The notes beneath the pieces were generated by a model. That model saw nothing but the letters and a program-made list of their open reading frames with translations, was not told the DNA's origin and made no database searches. Source: Chloroflexus islandicus (lineage in GTDB: Bacteria > Chloroflexota > Chloroflexia > Chloroflexales > Chloroflexaceae). From it: a DNA stretch of 32,284 nucleotides. Below, one piece after another: positions 19,087 to 27,856 of this stretch. The stretch is taken from contig NZ_LWQS01000075.1 of the NCBI RefSeq assembly GCF_001650695.1, positions 1-32,284 on the forward strand, in the 5' to 3' direction. The translations under genes were made by a program, and so were the position numbers. Positions within the stretch are counted from its first letter, which is position 1. Each line of letters opens with the position of its first letter.

Positions 19087-19333
19087 ATAGAAGGACTAAT
19101 CTGTTTGCAACGACGTTTGCCACTCTTGCCCTTGCCCAGCCCTCTTTCAAGCATAGCGCTTTGGAATGCGCTCGACCTTGCCTTGTTCTGGTTTGACCCT
19201 CATTTCTCCCAAAACCCTTTTCCCACTAGGCAAGAGCCAACCCTGTTTCGCGTCTCTTGGCGGCAATTCGCCCCACCACCCTTGCACCAGATATGCTATC
19301 ATAAAGCGCATCAAGTTTAAGCCAAGCACATGT
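19087..19333. promoter_or_regulatory. Divergent intergenic region between the csx3-like and CARF-HTH genes
   Basis: These 247 bp must hold the promoters of two divergent CRISPR-associated genes. No strong -35/-10 pair was found; ATATGCTATCATAAAG at about 19291-19306 is the best AT-rich core for the plus strand. The adjacent gene product has a LuxR-type DNA-binding domain, so this is its most obvious candidate target region. No clear palindromic operator was recognised by eye. Confidence 0.35.
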
Positions 19334-20206
19334 ATGACGCTGCATCAACCAGTTACGCTGATCGCCACCCTCGGCGGCCAGCCCCAAGTCGTCACCTTCG
19401 CCCTCGATGCGCTGCTCGCACAGGGTGAAGCCATCAGCGAAGTCTACGTCTTGCACCTCTCGTTTGCCAACCCGCGCACCCGGCAGGCATGGCAGCGGCT
19501 GCAAGCCGAATTTGTTGACGACTACTATGCCGGACGGCGCTGCCGGCTGCGTCATGTCCCGATCACCCGCAACGGCAACGAACTTGACGATATCCGCAAT
19601 GAAAGTGACGCCGAGGCAGCCTTTGCCGCCATCCGCGATCTCATCGTCAGTCTCAAAACCGAAGGTCGCCGGCTGCACCTCTGCATCAGCGGCGGGAGGC
19701 GCATGCTCGCCCTGTTGGCCACCGCAGTCATCACCATCTTCGGCGACTTCAGCGACCGCCTGTGGCACATGCACACCCCCGAAGCGACGCTAGCGCGGGT
19801 CAAAGACGGCGCGCAGATGCATGTCAACCCTGAAGACGGCGTGCGGCTGATAACCGTCCCGCTCAACCCGTGGGGGGCCTATTTCCCCGCCCTGCGCGAT
19901 CTCGCCCAACTCACACCGGCTAACCTGCCCGTCTATTTGCGCCAATTCACCGCGGTCGAAGACCCGCGCTGCCGCCGAGTCTGGGAACAACTCAGCCCGC
20001 GCGAACGCGACGTCCTCCGCGCCTTCGCGCAAGGCCTGCGCCCCGACCAAGTCGCCGAACGGTTATCAATCTCGCTCAGCACGGTCAACACGCACAAAAC
20101 CAACATCCTCGCCGAATGCCGGAATGTGTGGGAGGTACCGCCTGAAGAGACGCTTAACTACCGCTTCATCCGCGAACACTTCGCCACCTTCATCGAACGA
20201 GTATAG
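19334..20206 (+). CDS. NE0113-type CRISPR-associated CARF-like domain fused to a LuxR-type HTH
   Basis: A 290-residue protein. Residues 1-~200 match the CRISPR-associated NE0113/TIGR02584 pattern: the opening strand VTLIATLGGQPQVVTFALDA and, later, LHLCISGGRRMLALLATA, a Rossmann/CARF-like ligand loop. This superfamily binds cyclic oligoadenylates and some members cleave them. Residues ~215-265 are a LuxR/GerE-type helix-turn-helix: LSPRERDVLRAFAQGLRPDQ then VAERLSISLSTVNTHKTNIL. The fusion suggests a cOA-responsive transcription factor, although HTH domains can also only mediate contacts. ATG 19334 is chosen because it begins the conserved strand; the frame extends 56 codons upstream into non-conserved sequence. 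It lies 121 bp before the effector operon and diverges from the csx3-like gene, so it could control either. Confidence 0.8.
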   Translation: MTLHQPVTLIATLGGQPQVVTFALDALLAQGEAISEVYVLHLSFANPRTRQAWQRLQAEFVDDYYAGRRCRLRHVPITRNGNELDDIRNESDAEAAFAAIRDLIVSLKTEGRRLHLCISGGRRMLALLATAVITIFGDFSDRLWHMHTPEATLARVKDGAQMHVNPEDGVRLITVPLNPWGAYFPALRDLAQLTPANLPVYLRQFTAVEDPRCRRVWEQLSPRERDVLRAFAQGLRPDQVAERLSISLSTVNTHKTNILAECRNVWEVPPEETLNYRFIREHFATFIERV

Positions 20207-20327
20207 CAAACCGCTCGCGCCGGCGGATCAGCAGTGGTGCTGAGGAACAATCAACAGTTGTGGGGATGGATACGGTGGGGAGGGGTGGTAGAGTTTGGGG
20301 GAGTGATTTGAAAATGGAGCGAAAAAG

Positions 20328-22073
20328 ATGGGTCAACAGCTAACGAAAAGAAATGTGACAGACCGCACCCTCGAGTACTGGGAAGAGAAACCCGGTTACT
20401 GGTGCTATATTGATGAATTGCTTGGTGAGGAATTAAAAGCGGCAAAAAACGATAATCCGCGCCGTTTGCAAGGCGTTGGACGGCCTGTTCATACGTTAGC
20501 ATTAACAGTTGGTGAGTCGTTTGAACCCTTATTGCAAACTATTTGTGTCTTGCGACCACAACGAATTATTTTGATTCTCAATCAACGTTACGGTAATAAG
20601 AAAGGTAAGGAATACGGCCATGATTTGAGCCAGCTCATCTTGTATTTAGTTGGCAATCCAAACTTACCTGAAGAGTTCCGTCCGCAATTATCGAAAAAAG
20701 ATATTCAGATACGCGAATTACCGGCGGACTCACCCACCCAAGTGTTCCGAACGCTTCTTGAAGAATTTCAAAAATCGGAAGCGCAACCGCCTGCAGGCTA
20801 TACCAACGTGGTCGATATTACCGGCGCAAAGAAAAGCATGATTGCTGGCGCGTTTTTCTACGCTGCCCACTCAGGTTTGCCGATCACCTACGTCGATTTC
20901 GATAAGTATGATCCAGATTGGCGCCGTCCGTATGGCTACACCTGCAAGATCGGCCAGATTGCCAATCCCTACGAAGCCTTCCACCTGCGCGATTGGGAGC
21001 AGGTGCGGCGGTTGTACGAGAGTTACAGCTTTCGGAATGCGCTAGCTATGCTAGGCAAAGATGAAACAAGCGGTATTCGTGGTGCAATGGCATGGAAAAT
21101 CGATGATACGGCGGGTGAACCGCTGTTTGAAAAAAGTGATCGAGATAAGGTTACAGTAGTAGCTCGTCTCTTTGAGATGTATGAAGCATGGGAAAATGGT
21201 GACTATGCGCTTGCCAAGCAAATGCGAGATAGTTTCAATCCAAGGTTGCCAGATGATGTCGTGCCATGGAGTATTGACGAGTTAGGTGATATTTGGCCCA
21301 GTGTTGCCTTGACCGTCACAGCAAACCAAGCAGCGCTTGAGCTGCTCAACAAGCATCTTGCGCTGAAGCAAGGTTTATCTAAGCAAGGTTCATCTAGTCC
21401 TGCTGATTCGCTGTTTGCCCAGCCGAAGCGACTGCTTGCTTATGTTCGCGATGAGCTAGCAAAGATCGAGCGATTGATCGAGAAAAACGAGGATTATCGT
21501 TCAGCCTATTTACGGGCAGCCGCGCTCGAAGAGTTTCTGTTGAAGGCTCGGTTATGTATAAGTTGGTTAAACAATAGTCTTGATATTGAAATAGGCAACA
21601 ATCCACCGGTAACGGTGTTTACTCTGTCACAGACTGACCAAATCGATGGTTTCAAGAACCTCGTTGAGCACAGCGGTGCGGATAGTATGCGTAACACATT
21701 GGCGAGAGGGAGCCGTCTTAACTTAAAACAAGCTGGGATGAAGGTAAGACTAGGATCAAATGCCCCGTCTTTGCATCCGTATTGGAGCGGAACGACGCTG
21801 GACATAGACGTGGTACAACACGGCAGCACGCCTTGCTTTACTAAACTTCGCGGTGAGGCTATTCATACGCATCTCTACCTGCCCCGTTCGATTGCAGAAG
21901 CTGCGCTAGAGTTGGTGCGTGCCGCAGTTGATGAATTTGAGCGTAACTGGCTTGAACACTTTCATCCCGGTATTCTAGCTAATACTCAGAACAAAGTGAT
22001 AGCAGCACCCGCATGGCCTCGCTTGTGTGAGGTGTGTGAATTGACATTCTTGCCGCCGCGCTTGCGTTCTTAA
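20328..22073 (+). CDS. CARF-HEPN CRISPR-associated ribonuclease, Cas02710/Csm6-like
   Basis: A 581-residue protein. Residues ~50-215 form a CARF-type sensor with the ligand loop VVDITGAKKSM (161-171) and following helix AGAFFYAAHSGLPITYVDF. The C-terminal ~250 residues are helical and include a HEPN-type R-x4-H motif, RGEAIH (Arg508 to His513), in the usual position near the end. In type III systems such proteins are non-specific RNases switched on by cyclic oligoadenylate made by Cas10. The overall layout fits the TIGR02710 family. GGAG lies 8 nt before the ATG. The gene is the first of the apparent effector operon, 13 bp before cas10, and is visibly more AT-rich than the flanking housekeeping genes, consistent with horizontal acquisition. 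Confidence 0.82.
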   Translation: MGQQLTKRNVTDRTLEYWEEKPGYWCYIDELLGEELKAAKNDNPRRLQGVGRPVHTLALTVGESFEPLLQTICVLRPQRIILILNQRYGNKKGKEYGHDLSQLILYLVGNPNLPEEFRPQLSKKDIQIRELPADSPTQVFRTLLEEFQKSEAQPPAGYTNVVDITGAKKSMIAGAFFYAAHSGLPITYVDFDKYDPDWRRPYGYTCKIGQIANPYEAFHLRDWEQVRRLYESYSFRNALAMLGKDETSGIRGAMAWKIDDTAGEPLFEKSDRDKVTVVARLFEMYEAWENGDYALAKQMRDSFNPRLPDDVVPWSIDELGDIWPSVALTVTANQAALELLNKHLALKQGLSKQGSSSPADSLFAQPKRLLAYVRDELAKIERLIEKNEDYRSAYLRAAALEEFLLKARLCISWLNNSLDIEIGNNPPVTVFTLSQTDQIDGFKNLVEHSGADSMRNTLARGSRLNLKQAGMKVRLGSNAPSLHPYWSGTTLDIDVVQHGSTPCFTKLRGEAIHTHLYLPRSIAEAALELVRAAVDEFERNWLEHFHPGILANTQNKVIAAPAWPRLCEVCELTFLPPRLRS

Positions 22074-22086
22074 GGGAGGTCACGCT

Positions 22087-23739
22087 ATGCCCTACCTGCT
22101 CGCCGCCGAGGCCGATAAAATTCAGGATCTCATCTTTCGTTCGTCGCGCTTGCGCGAAGTGGTTGGCGCGAGCCAGTTGTTGACCCGGTTTTGCAAAAGC
22201 GTTGGAGAAACACTAGCTAAGCAGCACGGCGGGACAGTGATTGTGAACGATGGCGGTAGCTTTCGGGTGATGTTTAATGATCAAAAGCAAGCTGAAGCTT
22301 TTGGCAATGATCTCGCCGAGCTCTACCAATTAGCGCTTGGCGGGAGTTTGACCGTCGCTGAGCCAGTGGAGGTTGATGACTCAGCAGAAGAGGATGATTC
22401 CTTTAAAGCGGCCAATCAAGCCGCCGATCAAAAATTGCGTTGGGCGAAAAGCCGGCGCTCAGGCGTGGTGGCCGAAGCACACATGCCGTATGTGGCATTT
22501 TGTGAATCGTGTGGAGTCGCGCTCGCCGAGCGTAGAGACACGCGCAAGGGCCGGCGTTCCGCGGGCCGGCGGTATTACTTGTGCCAAACCTGCCAAGTCA
22601 AGCAAGCTGAACGTGATCGAGCGCAACAGGCGATCTTAGATGATTTATACAAAGCGTATCGTGAGGCTGCGCAGATTCAAGGCGATATTACCCCTGATTG
22701 GCCGGAGGATGCTGACGATATTGCGGATTTTGATCTGAGCCAGCGCAATTATGTGGCGTACCTTGTGGCTGATGGCAACGGTATGGGCCAAATTTTTGGC
22801 AGTTGCAATCAGCAACAGATGACTGATCTCTCACAACAACTAACGACCATCATTCAGAATAGTCTGGCGCAAGCGATCGCTCGGTTTCGCCAAGTCGTGC
22901 CGGGCCAAGCCGCGATGATCCCCGTCCTCCCGCTCATCCTTGGCGGCGACGATCTCTTTGCCCTCATCCCGGCGCCGTATGCGCTTGATGTCGCGCGCCA
23001 GTTCTGCCTCGCATGGGAACGGGGAATGGCTAATTTCATGCAGAAGATGCCGGAGAATGAGGAGAATGATTTGAAGGATCTTCCCCGCCCTACCATTGCT
23101 GCTGCGGTCGTGATTTGCAAGAGCAAGTATCCTTACTCCTTGGCTTATCAGCGGGCCAAAGATTTGCTGAAGCAGGCGAAACAACAAAGTAAACGGCTAG
23201 CCGCTGCTACTGGCGAGCATCTCTCAGCCGTGAATTTTGAGGTGATTTTGGGGAATCGGTTGGCAGCAGCCGAAGATAGTGACGATAACACGGTGATTCG
23301 CCGCACCTTACGCCCTTATTGGGTGGGAGAAAGCGCCCTTTCCCGTGACGCCTTGGAGTATGGCATTGCACTTAACACATTGTTGCAACAGCGTTACGTG
23401 CTCAAAGACTTGCCTAATAAGCGGTTAGCCGAATTACGCCGTTGTTTTGAGAATGTGCCTGCAAATGTACGAATGGATCAGCGCAAAGCTGCGCTTGAAA
23501 AATGGGCCGTCTCTGAGTTGGCGCGTATTCTACTGCGATTGAGTCAGCAAGCACAGCAGAAAGTGACAGAAGCTCTAATAGCATTAGGAAGTGACAAAGT
23601 GCATTACTGGCGCGATGTTAAATGGGGTAACAAGACTCCATTAGCGCACGGTATGCTCGACCTGCTTGAAGTGTGGGATTTCGCCCAAGATCTCACCTAT
23701 ACCCCTGATGCATACGAACCGCAGGAGGACGAGGCATGA
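22087..23739 (+). CDS. cas10: Cas10 (Cmr2-like), HD-less type III polymerase/cyclase subunit
   Basis: A 550-residue large subunit of a type III interference complex. Palm 1 opens the protein (YLLAAEADKIQDLIFRSSRL then REVVGASQLL), so no N-terminal HD nuclease domain is present. A four-cysteine zinc site follows: CESC (Cys139/142) and CQTC (Cys166/169). Palm 2 begins NYVAYLVADGNGMGQIFG and carries the intact cyclase motif GGDD at 286-289 (LPLILGGDDLF), so synthesis of cyclic oligoadenylates from ATP on target-RNA binding is expected. The C-terminus is helical. A strong GGGAGG precedes the ATG. Its stop overlaps the next start by 4 bp (ATGA), indicating translational coupling. Lack of HD predicts no Cas10-mediated ssDNA cleavage. 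Confidence 0.93.
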   Translation: MPYLLAAEADKIQDLIFRSSRLREVVGASQLLTRFCKSVGETLAKQHGGTVIVNDGGSFRVMFNDQKQAEAFGNDLAELYQLALGGSLTVAEPVEVDDSAEEDDSFKAANQAADQKLRWAKSRRSGVVAEAHMPYVAFCESCGVALAERRDTRKGRRSAGRRYYLCQTCQVKQAERDRAQQAILDDLYKAYREAAQIQGDITPDWPEDADDIADFDLSQRNYVAYLVADGNGMGQIFGSCNQQQMTDLSQQLTTIIQNSLAQAIARFRQVVPGQAAMIPVLPLILGGDDLFALIPAPYALDVARQFCLAWERGMANFMQKMPENEENDLKDLPRPTIAAAVVICKSKYPYSLAYQRAKDLLKQAKQQSKRLAAATGEHLSAVNFEVILGNRLAAAEDSDDNTVIRRTLRPYWVGESALSRDALEYGIALNTLLQQRYVLKDLPNKRLAELRRCFENVPANVRMDQRKAALEKWAVSELARILLRLSQQAQQKVTEALIALGSDKVHYWRDVKWGNKTPLAHGMLDLLEVWDFAQDLTYTPDAYEPQEDEA

Positions 23740-26099
23740 GCATCCGGCTCGAATTTGAGATAACTTTCAAAAGCGACTATCACGTTGGCGCTGGTCACGG
23801 CTTGGGTTTGCAAGTCGACTCGGCGCTGCTTCGTGACCCCGACGGCGTGCCGGTCATTCGCGGCACGGTGCTGGCCGGCCTCCTGCGCGAAAGTCTAGCG
23901 AATCTACTGGCATTGCAACCATTTGTGCGCCAACCTAATTGCCAGCAGTTTCTTGAGCGCATTTTTGGCTCGCCGCGTCAGCTTAAACGCTGGCGCATCT
24001 CGTCGGCCCGGCCAGCCGGGTCGTTGATACCGCAGGTGCTCCCCCAAAAGCAAAGCACGAAGTTCATGGCCGCTCAAACCACGACCCGTGCGCGGATCAA
24101 TCCACGCACCCGCCGCGTCGAAGAGAATAAACTCTTTACCCACGAAGATGGCGATGGCAGCCTGCGGTTTCGCTTTGTGGCCGAGTGTGAGCGGGATGAC
24201 GCCATTGCGCAGCAGGAAGCGGAATATATTGTTGCGGCGGCGCGCATGCTGCGCAGCCTCGGCGCGGGAAAACGCCGTGGCTATGGTGAGTGCGAGATCC
24301 ATTTAGTTGATCGCAATCGGGAGAGTGACCTGTTAACGCGGCTAGCCAAGCGCCTGAAGGGTGAGACAGTCCCTGAGTCTGCGCCTGCGCCTAGTCATGA
24401 TGAGACGAAGCCGCTTCATCTGCCTGCCGATCCCGGCAATCATACCTATCGCTTACGGGTGCTCATCCGTCTCGATGAACCGTTGCTGATTGCTCGCCGC
24501 GCCGAAGCAGGCAACCAGTACGAAACTCTTGAGATGATACCCGGTAGTGTGTTGCGCGGCGCATTAGCATGGCGGATGACACACCGGCATGGCGGATTCA
24601 CTAATTCTCATCCCGCGGCATTTAATCGATTTGTGGCGCTCTTTTTTAATGATACTGTGCGCTTTTCGCCGCTGATGCCGGTTGAGCTTGATTTAGGTGA
24701 CAAAGATAACAAAGGTAAAAAAGATAACCTAAAAGGTTATGCCACAATCATAGCACCGCGCGATCTTGTTACATGTGAATTGTATCCCGGTTATGTTGGT
24801 GAGAATAGTGATGAAATTCATGGAATTTGGAGTTTGCTCGACGATACGAACCACACTAAATGTCTTATTTGTGGCAGAAAAGCTGCTTCAGTGAAGCTGA
24901 AAACGCTTGATGGTTTTATCACGCTGGCAGGTGTGCCTCGCTCACGCCACAAACCTAACCAAACGATCGAAATGCACATCCGTATCGATCCCAACAGCGG
25001 TCGGGTGCGCACTGGTGATTTGTACGGCTATGTGGCGTTAGAGCCGGGCCAGTATTTTGTGGGTGAGATCACCTGTACCAATAGTGACGTCTGGCAGGAG
25101 CTGCGCCGGATGGCTGGGTTGCAGGAGGGTGTGAACGAGCTGAAGCTGGGGAAGGCGACGCAACGCGGCTATGGGAAGGTCAGCGTGGTGTTTGCACCCA
25201 TCGATACGCCGATCTTCCACCTGCAAGACCTCAGCCAGCGTCTAGACAGCACTGACCACGTGCGTATGCTACTGCTCAGCGATGCCATCGTCGTCGATCA
25301 ATGGGGACGCTTCTGGCGCGGTTTCGATCCGGCGTGGTTGCAGCGTGAGTTGGGTTTGCCAAGCAATGTCACCGTTGAAATTGATCGCAATCCCCAAGGT
25401 GAGTTGCTGGCCTTTTCGGCTACCCGCGCGGTCGATGCGTTCAACAATAAGTTAGGCTTGCCGCGGAGCCGTGATGTTGCGATTGTGGCCGGTTCGAGCG
25501 TGCGGTTGAGTTTCAAGGGCATTGAGCTGGATGCGCTCGTGCAGCGCCTGCAAGCGGTCGAGAATCGCGGCATTGGGTTGCGCCGCGAAGAGGGGTTTGG
25601 CCGGGTGGCCTTTAATCACCCGATCTATCGGCAACTCGAAGGAATCGACAGTCCGATGCTCGATCTCTCGTCGCTAGCGCCGGCTGGCGAGATCACTCCG
25701 CTGACCAAGATGCTTGATTTCTCGCAGGCATGGGTGAAAACGCTTGATGACGCATCATTTGACGTTTTTGCGGATGAGCGTTTCGAGGCGGTAGCGCGTC
25801 TCTTGCATGTTTCGCGTCATACCTCGGTCGCGGCGATTATGAACGAGTTGCAGACGCTGGGTGAACCGGCGGCGTTGCTCGGCAAGCCGTTGAGTGGCCG
25901 CGACAAACCGAACTTTTTCGCGACTGACGGGAAGCCGGGGATGGATGCCATTGAAAAGTTGCTTGGTCTGTTGGCAGAAACTCTCAAGCAGAAAAAACTC
26001 GAACAACATCCGCAGGCGTGGCGCATAGGCTTGCAAATCCTCGCTGCTCGTATTGCCGGCTTGGCGCGCCAGCAGGCATTGAAAGGAGGTCGCCGATGA
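23736..26099 (+). CDS. Cas7-Cas5(Csx10)-Cas11-like fusion subunit of a III-D-type effector
   Basis: A 787-residue multidomain RAMP protein. Residues 1-~215 form a Csm3-like Cas7 (DYHVGAGHGLGLQVDSALLR then GVPVIRGTVLAGLLRESLA), with Asp28 at the position expected for the target-RNA-cleaving Asp, and a glycine-rich loop SLGAGKRRGYGECEI. Residues ~240-640 match Csx10, the Cas5-type subunit of III-D: PLLIARRAEAGNQYETLEMI, PGSVLRGALAW, and the diagnostic ending GIGLRREEGFGRVAFNHPIY. Residues ~650-787 are predicted helical and could be a fused Cas11-like small subunit; that is inferred from position only. A CLICG cysteine pair sits in a locally AT-rich insert in the Cas5 part (about 24690-24870). 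The gene overlaps cas10 and the next gene by 4 bp each. The order resembles the Cas7-Cas5-Cas11 protein of III-Dv complexes. Confidence 0.85.
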   Translation: MSIRLEFEITFKSDYHVGAGHGLGLQVDSALLRDPDGVPVIRGTVLAGLLRESLANLLALQPFVRQPNCQQFLERIFGSPRQLKRWRISSARPAGSLIPQVLPQKQSTKFMAAQTTTRARINPRTRRVEENKLFTHEDGDGSLRFRFVAECERDDAIAQQEAEYIVAAARMLRSLGAGKRRGYGECEIHLVDRNRESDLLTRLAKRLKGETVPESAPAPSHDETKPLHLPADPGNHTYRLRVLIRLDEPLLIARRAEAGNQYETLEMIPGSVLRGALAWRMTHRHGGFTNSHPAAFNRFVALFFNDTVRFSPLMPVELDLGDKDNKGKKDNLKGYATIIAPRDLVTCELYPGYVGENSDEIHGIWSLLDDTNHTKCLICGRKAASVKLKTLDGFITLAGVPRSRHKPNQTIEMHIRIDPNSGRVRTGDLYGYVALEPGQYFVGEITCTNSDVWQELRRMAGLQEGVNELKLGKATQRGYGKVSVVFAPIDTPIFHLQDLSQRLDSTDHVRMLLLSDAIVVDQWGRFWRGFDPAWLQRELGLPSNVTVEIDRNPQGELLAFSATRAVDAFNNKLGLPRSRDVAIVAGSSVRLSFKGIELDALVQRLQAVENRGIGLRREEGFGRVAFNHPIYRQLEGIDSPMLDLSSLAPAGEITPLTKMLDFSQAWVKTLDDASFDVFADERFEAVARLLHVSRHTSVAAIMNELQTLGEPAALLGKPLSGRDKPNFFATDGKPGMDAIEKLLGLLAETLKQKKLEQHPQAWRIGLQILAARIAGLARQQALKGGRR

Positions 26100-27856
26100 G
26101 GTTTCGCGCCATTACTGCGAAGCTGACCCTGCGTACGGCATTGCACGTGGGAAGCGGCAAGGCGAGCGATGCGACCGATGATCTGGTGCGCCGCGATGTG
26201 CGGGGCCGGCTGCTCATTCCCGGCACGGCCATTGCCGGCGCGTTGCGCAGCATTGCCACCCGGCTCGCGCCAAGGTTTGACAATAAAGTCTGTCAGGCTC
26301 TGAACGGAACGCCATCAAACGACGCCTGCCAATGTCTGGTTTGCCAGTTGTTCGGCGATGTCAATCCGCGCGAAGACAATGACGAAGCGGTCGCTGCTCG
26401 CCTGCTGGTCTACGATGCCGTACTCGATACATCGCCATCGCTGGCGATCCGTGATGGCGTGGGGATTGATCGCGTCACCGGCGCGGCTGCCCGGCGCGAA
26501 CGGATTAAGTTCGACTACGAGGTGGTGCCGGCGGGGACAGGGTTTAAACTGCGGTTGGAGATTGATCCAAAATTGCCTGCTGATCAGCGGTTGTTGCCAT
26601 TGTTAGCGGCCACTCTCGCCGAGTGGGAGCAGGGACGCGGTGCGATTGGCGGTCGGGTGAACCGCGGCTTGGGGGCATTGCAGTTATCAGATGTGCAATG
26701 GATCGAGCGCGATCTCAACGATCCCGATGCACTGATCAGCTTTTTGCACGATGGGCCGCCGTGGGAGACGACCGATGGCAATCGCGGCTGGCTGAATGAG
26801 CAATTGAAAATTGCTCGTGGCTTGATCAAACCGGTGCGGAGCGACAATCTGCCAGTTGCGCGCTCGTGGGTATTGGCCGAATTCGTCCTCGCTGCTACCG
26901 GCCCCTTCCTCATCAACGATCCGGCGCAATCGGGCCGGAGCGGCTTCGATCACGCGCCGTTGCTCGAGACCTATGCCACCGGCGCCAAACCGGTCTTACC
27001 CGGCTCAAGCTTGCGCGGCGCGTTGCGCAGCCAAGCCGAACGGATTGCGCGCACCTTAGCGACCTTCAGGGCATGGGATTCGGGCAACGATAAAGCAAGC
27101 CGCAAGCAGAAGTTTCTAGATATTTGCCCGGCATGCAACCCGCTGACCGCCAAAACGACCGATCCGGTCGCGAGTTGCAATAGCTTGATCAAAACGCTGC
27201 CCAAAGATGAGCGCAGCGAATTTGAGCGGTTCGGCGCCGAAGACAAACTCTGCCTCGCCTGCCGGCTCTTCGGTAGTCCATGGAACGGCAGCCGCTTGCG
27301 GGTTGAAGATGCGCCGTTTGTTGGGGAACAGGTCAAAACGAAGGTACTCGACTTCCTCGCCATCGACCGTTTTACCGGCGGCGGACGCGATACGGCCAAA
27401 TTTGATGCGGTAGTGCTCTGGCAGCCGAAGTTCCGGGTGCGGCTCTTCCTTGAGAATCCGGAGCCGTGGGAATTGGGTTGGCTAGCGCTAGTGTTGCGCG
27501 ATTTGCACGATGGCCTGATCACCGTTGGTTTTGGCGCTGCCAAGGGGTTTGGCGAGTGCCGGATCGAAAACGGTTCGCTAACCTTCGGTATCTTGCACGA
27601 CAGTGATGTTCCGTTGCCGGCGCAAGATGAGCGGCTTGTTGCTGCTAGCCAACATTTGTTGCAAACGCAGCGTGGCGAGAGCGGCGTGTATCGAACGATT
27701 GCTTATGATCCTGCGGCTAAGGAAGACTGGCTAGAATTGGCTGAGGGTTGGGTAAAGGCGTTTGATAGCCACGTGCGAGGCTTTCGCCATGCATTTGGTC
27801 TGCAAGAAGACAGCTACTTCGATCTCTCCGACCTCTACCCGGCGAGGGTGCCATGA
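26096..27856 (+). CDS. Double Cas7 (tandem Csm3-like) subunit, Cas7-2x-like
   Basis: A 586-residue protein made of two Csm3-like Cas7 domains that would form two successive backbone positions binding crRNA. Domain 1 (1-~240) has ALHVGSGKASDATDDLVRRD, RLLIPGTAIAGALRSIA, a cysteine cluster ending CLVCQLFGD (Cys80) and GVGIDRVTGAA. Domain 2 (~260-586) has the parallel features GRSGFDHAPLL (Asp285), VLPGSSLRGALRSQAERI, a cysteine insert ending CLACRLFGS (Cys386), AIDRFTGGGRD and a glycine-rich GFGAAKGFGECRI. Both domains keep acidic residues (Asp28/29, Asp285) where Csm3 carries its RNA-cleaving Asp, so two cleavage sites are possible. ATG 26096 is chosen over upstream in-frame codons because of the strong AAAGGAGG at 26082-26089 and the ATGA overlap with the preceding stop. 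It overlaps the next gene by 4 bp. Confidence 0.9.
   Translation: MRFRAITAKLTLRTALHVGSGKASDATDDLVRRDVRGRLLIPGTAIAGALRSIATRLAPRFDNKVCQALNGTPSNDACQCLVCQLFGDVNPREDNDEAVAARLLVYDAVLDTSPSLAIRDGVGIDRVTGAAARRERIKFDYEVVPAGTGFKLRLEIDPKLPADQRLLPLLAATLAEWEQGRGAIGGRVNRGLGALQLSDVQWIERDLNDPDALISFLHDGPPWETTDGNRGWLNEQLKIARGLIKPVRSDNLPVARSWVLAEFVLAATGPFLINDPAQSGRSGFDHAPLLETYATGAKPVLPGSSLRGALRSQAERIARTLATFRAWDSGNDKASRKQKFLDICPACNPLTAKTTDPVASCNSLIKTLPKDERSEFERFGAEDKLCLACRLFGSPWNGSRLRVEDAPFVGEQVKTKVLDFLAIDRFTGGGRDTAKFDAVVLWQPKFRVRLFLENPEPWELGWLALVLRDLHDGLITVGFGAAKGFGECRIENGSLTFGILHDSDVPLPAQDERLVAASQHLLQTQRGESGVYRTIAYDPAAKEDWLELAEGWVKAFDSHVRGFRHAFGLQEDSYFDLSDLYPARVP

Noticed and set aside
20207-20327. Promoter for the CRISPR effector operon, including a CAAC-A-GTTG mini-palindrome near 20250
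   Set aside because: No -35/-10 pair with acceptable spacing and the palindrome has only 4-bp arms, so it was not listed as a feature.
20328-22073. Csm6 as the exact name for the first HEPN effector
   Set aside because: The CARF loop and length fit the Cas02710 pattern better and the locus is III-D-like rather than III-A, so no gene symbol was assigned.
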